Shown piece by piece: positions 57,170 to 64,000 of a stretch of DNA of 64,000 nt. The stretch lies in contig JACEFZ010013490.1 of NCBI GenBank assembly GCA_014155875.1, forward strand, positions 141,001 to 205,000, in the 5' to 3' direction. The notes under the pieces were generated by a model. It did not search any database. It was not told where the DNA came from and saw nothing but the letters and a program-made list of their open reading frames with translations. The stretch comes from Cepaea nemoralis (Eukaryota > Mollusca > Gastropoda > Stylommatophora > Helicidae). The translations under genes were made by a program, and so were the position numbers. How positions within the stretch are numbered: the stretch's first letter is position 1; each line of letters opens with the position of its first letter.

Positions 57170-57942
57170 GGAGCTTTCATTTGAAATTCGTTCCTGCCGC
57201 TCCGCGCGTAATTGCGTACGTTGGACATGATCATGTCATAGTCATGTGATAAGTACTTACCAAAGAATAAAAGAGCTCGTGCTTATCGTCCTATGAAGCA
57301 TAGGTTCTGTTTCTGACCGTTGAGAAAATGGCCGGGTTGATCCAAAATCCACCCAAAGAAGCTCAAAGAGCGGTGATTCAGTTTCTTTCATTTGAAGGAC
57401 GTCGACCAGTGGACACTCATCGAAGAATGCAGGCATCGTACGGTAACACATGTGTGTCGAAGACAACAGTGACAGATTGGGAACGAATATTTCGGAAAGG
57501 ACGTCGGTTCAGGACAGATTTTTGACGGCCGGGTCAAGCGCATATTGTTGCAATAGAAAATACCATCGCCAAAATTGATGCAGTAGTACAGATGAACCGT
57601 TGTCGAAGCATACGTTCGCTAGCAAAAGAATTTCATGTGTCAATTGGGACAATTCAACAGGTCGTTCGTAGAAAACTGCAATATCAGAAGGTTTGTTCAC
57701 AGTGGGTATCACGGATGTTGGTTCAGTGAGCAACCACAATCCTTTTTTTTTTGTGGACGGCATTCGTGGCCTACCTAAGCAATGGGATGCTTGCCTGAAT
57801 GCCTACGGCGATTTCTTCTGACCAACCCATGGTGCACAATTCATTCAAAATGAATGCTTTGTTTAATTCTACCATACCTGTTAATGTTTCTTTCATGCTT
57901 TTGTAATAAAGCCATTGGAACGGGTTTCAAATGAACGACCCT
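57170..57942 (+). pseudogene. Internally deleted mariner-like transposon
   Basis: Approximate inverted ends carry TTCATTTGAAA (57176-57186 and 57927-57937), beside TA. The transposase N-terminus is at 57328-57525: AQRAVIQFLSFEGRRPVDTH, with SKTTVTDWERIFRKG. Then IRSLAKEFHVSIGTIQQVVR and LQYQKVCSQWVSRMLVQ (helix-turn-helix region with the LGYRKLCARWVPKML-type linker). It jumps to the C-terminus FFFVDGIRGLPKQWDACLNA YGDFF. The central catalytic domain (DDD/D) is missing, and stops are present. An inactive remnant. Confidence 0.75.
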
Positions 57943-57964
57943 TATAATTTCTGCGAGGATTCTT

Positions 57965-58030
57965 TCGTCCAATGCTACGACTGTTCCAAGATAGTTTGTA
58001 CAGATTCACCTATTTCAATGTTCCATTATT
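57965..58030 (-). pseudogene. Tiny LINE fragment
   Basis: On the minus strand, GTGAATCTGTACAAACTATC TTGGAACAGTCGTAGC resembles the VNxYKYLGTV segment seen at 18858. About 60 bp. Confidence 0.35.
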
Positions 58031-59470
58031 GGCGTTTGTTGCACTGTAGTACTTACTTATTCTTGGAGACGTACGCAGATGTAAAATAAATCATGGGCGA
58101 TAATTACGAATATTTGCGGAGTCTAGTTTACCTTGCTTCTGTCCCCTGAAATGCCAGATTGCCATCGGCAGTATATCTGTGTTATATCACTCCAATATAC
58201 AACTTCCATATATAACTCCCGTCTGTTAAGTCCCATAAATAACTCCCATACATAAACTCCCATACATAAACTCCCATACACAAACTCCCAAACATAGTTA
58301 GTTAGTCAGTTAGTCGTGGTTCCAACTTCTCGGCAAATGGTCGCCCCATTATGATCGGTTCCTTGCCAGTGAATATCACAGAAAATGCTCATCATTGCCA
58401 CATGTAACACCCATACATAAACGCCCGTACATATACTCCCATACATAAACGCCCATACATATCGCCAGCACCCGTACAATCACAGCTGGTAGTGTTCTTT
58501 CTGTCAACACAACGGGCCCGGGTGCAATCCCAGGATTGGCGGGATAATTTCTCCCCATGGCCACGGCACTGGGGTCCAGGGTCCACCCAGTTCCATAATG
58601 TAGGTGCTTGATAATTTTCTGACCTGGAACGAAACCCAGCGAGGAAAGTAATTGGTCACGTAACTTTAATAAATTGATGTCTATAATATGCAAACGTGAA
58701 CACATCAGAACCCTATGACAGTACAGAACCCGTTCCCTGGGCTGGAACCTGGTGAGAGGCAGCAAACATGGCATAGACACATACCGAAGTCTTACACACT
58801 GACCTTTGAGGTGGCCAACTAAATGTGGCGCACTTCTCACGAAAGAGGCATGACGAAGAAGGTGGAGAAAACAACGCAGGACATGTGGAAACCATCGTTG
58901 GGGTTATTTCTCGCAAAGCATATTATAAAACTGTATTTATCTGTACATTATCTTCACAGGTTTCGTCCATGTCATGGAGTTTCACAAATGGATGAGGAAC
59001 ACTACGTGAAGAAGCAACAGTTGCATCTTTCTATCTTGACTTGCATGTTCCATGATTTAGTGGGATACTTATTATTTCTGTCCCAGGTTTTGTATTGAGA
59101 GGAAATGCTTCCTGTCTATCCTTTTGTTTAAGGGCTTTAAAAAGCTAGATCGTCTGCTTCATTGTACCGGGTATTTTTCCTTTAAGGCTCAGATTCTTTC
59201 CACAGGGCGGTCTGCTAAAAGCATCGAACAAAGCACGAACTCCATAGCTCCAGCGACGACTCCCAGGAGTCTCGGAGAAAAATGCATTTGTAAACCGAAA
59301 GATGTAGCACGGAATCGAACCTCAACTGTCGGAGAACGAAGCAGGCGGTGTGCCCCCGGTCTCTATTGATTGGTTCTAGTATAGCGATCAGCTTTCTGGG
59401 AAATCCAGTGGTCTTCCTGGACATGACACCCCTGTATGTGGAGATCACGTGACCTAGCCGGTCACTTGCC
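58031..59470. other. Spacer with small repeats
   Basis: AACTCCCATACATA is repeated (58230-58300 and again 58425-58460). 58500-58560 has CCCGGGTGCAATCCCAGG, a tRNA B-box-like phrase, and 59300-59360 on the minus strand has a GAGGTTCGATTCCGTGC B-box-like phrase. Either could be a SINE relic. No coding exon is supported. Confidence 0.35.
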
Positions 59471-59477
59471 ATTTTGT

Positions 59478-59560
59478 GGGCGTGGTAGCGTGGTTGGTAA
59501 ACAGTTGCGCTCAATGTACATGTACGAGGGCGGGTGACGGTTCGACACATGTGTCCGTCG
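59478..59560 (+). mobile_element. tRNA-derived SINE candidate
   Basis: GGCGTGGTAGCGTGGTTGGT resembles an A box. GGTGACGGTTCGACAC 50 nt later matches the B-box consensus (GGTTCGANNCC). Spacing is as in tRNA-type pol III promoters. The 3' extent and tail are undefined. Confidence 0.45.
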
Positions 59561-59696
59561 TCTGGCTAAGTGAGGAAAACACTCACTACCTAATGCCCCG
59601 TGCATTCAGGTCTATAACACGCGATAGTCCAATAACCTCACAGATCCATAGCAAGAAAGTGCTTCTGAACAATTTTTATGTAAGTAAAGTCACGTG

Positions 59697-60055
59697 TCAC
59701 ACAGTGGAAGGATCTAATGACTTCACCAGGCGTGAGGTGTCACACAGTGGAAGGATCTCCTGACTTTACCAGGCGTAAATTGTCACACAGTAGAAGGATC
59801 TAATGACTTCACCAGGCGTGAGGTGTCACACAGTGGAAGGATCTCCTGACTTTACCAGGCGTAAATTGTCACACAGTGGAAGGATCTAATGACTTCACCA
59901 GGCGTGAGGTGTCACACAGTGGAAGGATCTCCTGACTTTACCAGGCGTAAATTGTCACACAGTGGAAGGATCTAATGACTTCACCAGGCGTGAGGTGTCA
60001 CACAGTGGAAGGATCTCCTGACTTTACCAGGCGTGAGGTGTCACACGGTGAACTG
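59697..60055. repeat. 43-bp satellite arranged as 86-bp dimers
   Basis: GTGTCACACAGTGGAAGGAT repeats every 43 bp. Alternate monomers carry CTAATGACTTCACCAGGCGT GAG and CTCCTGACTTTACCAGGCGT AAA, making an 86-bp higher-order unit. About 8 monomers. Confidence 0.95.
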
Positions 60056-60315
60056 GTCTCCTGACTTACCTCTGCAGGAAGTAGCACAATCAGTCCGGCA
60101 TAATGACACACCTGTCAGCTGCAACAAACCTCCACACTTCACCAGGTGTGTGGTGTCTTCAGCAGCAGCTAGTGTCATGCCGCCACACCTCACGCCCAAT
60201 GACGTTCGTCACAACAGATGTTACTGGTTACAGGGGAACAGTTACAACTCATGTGGTGATTGACTGGTGGTGCCACCACGTCCAGGTTCCAAGGTTTTGT
60301 TCAATCAATATATAC

Positions 60316-60346
<31 letters not shown>

Positions 60347-60590
60347 TTGTTGAGCTGTTCTGTGTCACCTTTTTGTGTGATTCATTCATTCAATGAAAGA
60401 TTCACAAGATGATTAGTTCACTGACTGAGATATCGGTTGATTGGATGAATGACGTATTGTATGATTGATTTAATGAATGATTCAGTGACTGATTGATTGA
60501 CTGATTGATTGATTGATTGATTGATTGATTAATTGATTGATTGATTGATTGAACCCATACACCATCCCTATCACATGTGGTCTCACCCAT
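60056..60590. repeat. Spacer with (TTTA)n and (GATT)n
   Basis: (TTTA)n at 60316-60350 and (GATT)n at about 60496-60553. No gene. Confidence 0.85.
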
Positions 60591-60870
60591 CGGCGCAGCT
60601 GTCTCCCATTGTAGAGAGAAACCACACACGCCAACACGGCGAGCCACACCCTGTATGTATGTATACAGATATACACAGACACCAACATGTCACAGCCTGC
60701 TGTAGAGAGGAACCACACATGCTAACACAGGCGAGCCACACCCAGCTAAAGAGAGAATCCACATATGTCAATACAGGCGAGCCACACACTGCTAAAGAGA
60801 GAAACCACACACGGCAACACAGGCGACGAGCCACACCTGCTATAGAGAGAAACCACACACGTCGCATATA
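60591..60870. repeat. ~45-bp degenerate minisatellite
   Basis: About five units with AGAGAGAAACCACACACG, CAACACAGGCGAGCCACAC and CTGCTA. One unit is enlarged. Confidence 0.8.
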
Positions 60871-61194
60871 CTCTGATGTGAGCAGGTGTTCCTATCTTGA
60901 AACTTCTTTGCCAGCACTTTGCACTCTAAGGCCTACTCTTTAAAATTGTCAGCTACCGAGGAAATTACAGCAAGCGGAACGTGCACACAGAGCTTCAATT
61001 CCCCGGCCCTGATCTGAGAGGGAAAGCGTCCGATCCAGTACGCTGGATGCAGAGGATATTAGAAAATATCCATGGCTTTTACACTTTCTACGAAAGAAAA
61101 GCTTCGATTCATTCTCAGTGGTCACGGGTATGATGCTAGGTGGCGTGCGCACTTTGTTTTATAACTGAGCAAACGCCAAAAGATGTCGACCTGT

Positions 61195-62575
61195 GCTGGC
61201 CCATCTTGCTGAGAGTGCTGGGTCATCTTGCTAAGAGTGCTGGGCCATCTTGCTGAGAGTGCTAGGCCATCTTGCTGAGAGTGCTCGGTCATCTTGCTGA
61301 GAGTGCAGGGCCATCTTGCTGAGAGTGCTAACACTGTTGTCCCTCAGATACAGTTCGGCGCTGGACCATCTTGCTGAGAGTGCTCGACCATCTTGCTGAG
61401 AGTGCTCGGTCATCTTGCTGAGGGTGCAGGGCCATCTTACTGAGAGTGCTGACCCTGTTGTCCTTCAGATACAGTTCAGCGCTGGACCATCTTGCTGAGA
61501 GTGCTGGGCCATCTTGCTGAGAGTGCTGGGCCATCGTGCTGAGAGTGCTGGGCCATCTTGCTGAGAGTGCAGGGCCATCTTGCTGAGAGTGCTGACACTG
61601 TTGTCCCTCAGATACAGTTCAGCGCTGGACCATCTTGCTGAGAGTGCTGGGCCATCTTGCTGAGAGTGCTGGGCCATCTTGCTGAGAGTGCAGGGCCATA
61701 TTGCTGAGAGTGCTGACACTGTTGTCCCTCAGATACAGTTCAGCGCTGGACCATCTTGCTGAGAGTGCTGGGTTATCTTGCTGAGAGTGCTGGGTCATCT
61801 TGCTGAGAGTGCTGGGCCATCTTGCTGAGAGTGCTGGGCCATCTTGCTGAGAGTGCTGACACTGTTGTCCCTCAGATACAGTTCAGCGCTGGACCTTCTT
61901 GCTGAGAGTGCTGAGCCATCGTGCTGAGAGTGCTGGGCCATCTTGCTGAGAGTGCTGGGCCATCTTGCTGAGAGTGCTGACACTGTTGTCCCTCAGATAC
62001 AGTTCAGAGCTGGACCATCATGCTGAGAGTGCTGGGCCATCTTGCTGAGAGTGCTGGGCCATCTTGCTGAGAGTGCTGGGTCATCATGCTGAGAGTGCTG
62101 GGCCATCTTGCTGAGAGTGCTGGGCAATCTTGCTGAGAGTGCTGACACTGTTGTCCCTCAGATACAGTTCAGCGCTGGACCATCTTGCTGAGAGTGTTGG
62201 GCCATCTTGCTGAGAGTGCTGGGTCATCTTGCTGAGAGTGCTGGATCATCTTGCTGAGAGTGCTGGGTCATCTTGCTGAGAGTGCTGGGTCATCTTGCTG
62301 AGAGTGCTGGGCCATCTTGCCGAGAGTGCTGGGACATCTTGCTGAAAGTGCTGGGTCATCTTGCTGAGAGTGCTGGGTCATCTTGCTGAGAGTGTTGGGC
62401 CATCTTGCTGAGAGTGCTGGGACATCTTGCTGAGAGTACTGGGACATCTTGCTGAGAGTGCTGGGACATCTTGCTGAGAGTGCTGGGACATCTTGCTGAG
62501 AGTGCTGGCCATCTTGCTGAGAGTGCTGGGTCATCTTGCTGTGAGTGCTGTCCTTCAGATACAGTTCAGTGCTGA
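61195..62575. repeat. 22-bp satellite with a longer periodic insert
   Basis: About 55 units of GGCCATCTTGCTGAGAGTGC plus TG. A 33-bp insert (ACACTGTTGTCCCTCAGATA CAGTTCAGCGCTG) recurs about every 120-165 bp (near 61333, 61454, 61605, 61727, 61859, 61981, 62145 and a last partial at 62548), giving a higher-order repeat. Confidence 0.95.
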
Positions 62576-62885
62576 TATCGTGCTCATTGACCACTACAGG
62601 ACGGAGCTGTTGGCCCCTGCTACTGATGGTCATATTCAGCTGGGGTCTTGGCTATTGTCAGAGACCCGACCCATGACGGCCATAATGAACTTGTTCCGTT
62701 TCAATGACATGATACTACGATTACCTGACTAAACATAGGAACGCTTTGTTTTTCCCCTGTTTGTTTGTCATGATACGTGAAGATAGTATCCTGGTTTTGC
62801 ATTAACGCCCGAACTTTATTTAAATCTAATGATTTAATACTGGCACTTGAAATGTCAATTGAGAAACTGCCAATAAATTATTGAC
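62576..62885. other. Post-satellite segment
   Basis: A plus-strand frame IVLIDHYRTELLAPATDGHI through FNDMILRLPD, stop at about 62730, is protein-like but begins inside the satellite's repeated insert and has no motif. No firm gene. Confidence 0.25.
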
Positions 62886-62890
62886 ATCCT

Positions 62891-63063
62891 ATTGGCTTGT
62901 AATCTCCTAGAGCAACTGTAATTATCGTTTACCGATTGGTCAATTTAAAAATCGGCATGCTCTTAACATTTCGCTGATTGGTTACATGGAGATGTGTAGT
63001 GATCGTGTCCTGATTGGCTACAACAAATGTGATTCCTTTTGCTGATTGGATTGCTAAATAAAA
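62891..63063 (+). promoter_or_regulatory. CCAAT-box cluster with TATA-like motif
   Basis: Five ATTGG motifs (reverse CCAAT) start at 62891, 62935, 62977, 63013 and 63045, spaced 44, 42, 36 and 32 bp. They are followed by TAAATAAA (about 63055-63062), a predicted start near 63090 and an ATG at 63113. Multiple evenly spaced CCAAT boxes are the signature of NF-Y-driven promoters such as those of cell-cycle and histone genes. Confidence 0.5.
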
Positions 63064-63112
63064 CACTTGCCGTTACCTTCTCGTAGATATTCTTCTCCAC
63101 AGACCGGCAACG

Positions 63113-63178
63113 ATGACGGCTGTCGGCTCTTATCCCACTAGAGATGAATTCCAAAAGCTCGATGAAGGAGACAGTTAA
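63113..63178 (+). CDS. Short ORF or first exon after the CCAAT promoter
   Basis: ATG at 63113 opens MTAVGSYPTRDEFQKLDEGD S and a TAA at 63176. It could be a first exon whose donor is near 63174 (GTTAAA), or a micropeptide or upstream ORF. Not recognised. Placement 50 bp after the TATA-like motif is the main support. Confidence 0.25.
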   Translation: MTAVGSYPTRDEFQKLDEGDS

Positions 63179-63520
63179 ATGAATTATTCACTCACTTATT
63201 ATGACCCTGATACTGCCCATGGCTGGACATTACTCATCTACAGCTCAGTTTACGGACAAATCCGGTACGTGTTGTTATTTAAGACATCTGCAATAGACTT
63301 CAGCAAACAGCGAAACACCAGCTAGCCGAGGGCACTGGCCGGTCGTCTTGCCTGGTCATTGTCTGTGTTGATTTTAGGATGGCTAGGTTTCTGGTTTGCC
63401 TGGGGTGAGTCATCGGATGTAGCATAACTACGTCAGCCACCTTGCTGCACTGTCCAATCACAGTCAATCTAGACATCTAGTGATGTTTGAGAAATCTGTC
63501 TTGTTCCGTCTTCGGGCTGG

Positions 63521-63525
<5 letters not shown>
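63179..63525. other. Spacer, no supported gene
   Basis: Low-repeat sequence with no convincing exon in either strand. It could be 5' intron of the candidate transcription unit. Confidence 0.3.
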
Positions 63526-63526
<1 letters not shown>

Positions 63527-63611
<85 letters not shown>

Positions 63612-63782
63612 CCTCTCTCTCCCTCTCTCTCTCTATTACTCTATATGTCTCTCTCTCCCTCTCTCTTTTTCTTTCTCTCTTTCTCTCTCTGTTACTCTCT
63701 CTCTCTGTGTCTCTCTCTACCTCTCTCTTTCTCTCTCTATTACTCTCTGTGTCTCACTCTCTCTCTCTCTCTATTACTCTCT

Positions 63783-63824
<42 letters not shown>

Positions 63825-63903
63825 TACTCTCTGTGTCTCACTCTCTCTCTCTCTCTATTACTCTCTGTGTCTCACTCTCTCTCTCTCTATTACTCTCTGT
63901 GTC

Positions 63904-63942
<39 letters not shown>

Positions 63943-64000
63943 TACTCTCTGTGTCTCACTCTCTCTCTCTCTCTATTACTCTCTGTGTCTCACTCTCTCT
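63527..64000. repeat. (CT)n microsatellite with 34-50-bp super-repeat
   Basis: A pure (CT)n run to about 63602, then units of ATTACTCTCTGTGTCTCACT plus (CT)n repeated to the window end. Confidence 0.95.

Overview
The window looks like nuclear DNA from a repeat-rich animal genome, most likely a lophotrochozoan and possibly a mollusc. The inference rests on RTE-, CR1/jockey- and RNase H-bearing LINEs, a Penelope-like element with a GIY-YIG domain, hAT and mariner relics, a Helitron-like element, (TTAGGG) repeats and very abundant simple and minisatellite DNA. There are no bacterial gene blocks, operons or CRISPR arrays. Most long open frames are by-products of tandem repeats and are not reported as genes. 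Species assignment is not possible from the sequence alone. Layout: 1-7.7 kb holds 26-bp and 17-bp minisatellites, a GC3-rich terminal exon of an unidentified membrane protein (minus, 1381-1669), a degenerate ~38-bp array with a very short LINE insertion, and a Helitron-like element (5178-7245) sitting inside a 29-bp array. A P-loop first exon lies at 7646-7733 (minus); its splice phase fits the 1381-1669 exon, so both may belong to one gene whose ~6-kb intron is filled with repeats. 8.5-10.7 kb holds a 48-bp array, a 627-bp transposon with perfect 26-bp inverted repeats and 8-bp target duplications that carries histone-type 3' stem-loops, and a fold-back element. 11.3-18.5 kb is one 54-bp satellite of about 132 units with higher-order structure. 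18.7-27.4 kb holds LINE relics; one RTE LINE splits a 30-bp satellite. 27.6-33.0 kb is a Gypsy-like LTR element that has lost reverse transcriptase and RNase H. 33.0-48.3 kb is a hAT transposon, bounded by 8-bp target duplications, with other elements nested inside it: a recent Penelope-like array (two tandem full copies with identical 833-aa translations, a partial forward copy and an inverted partial copy, with a 12-bp target duplication), a retroposon with a (GAA)n tail, and a 5'-truncated LINE inside that tail. 48.5-56.2 kb holds further LINE relics, a 37-bp satellite and a Penelope remnant. 56.4-64 kb holds a LINE 3' end, an internally deleted mariner, a tRNA-like SINE candidate, 43-bp and 22-bp satellites, a CCAAT-box-rich promoter candidate near 62.9-63.1 kb, and a (CT)n tract. 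The only complete, apparently intact protein genes are the two Penelope ORFs. Candidate host sequence is limited to the two minus-strand exons in the first 8 kb, the promoter/first-exon candidate at 63 kb, and a weak exon candidate at 25.6 kb. Recurrent themes are insertion of mobile elements into tandem repeats and retroelement families that recur within the window. All identifications are from reading motifs; none was checked against a database.
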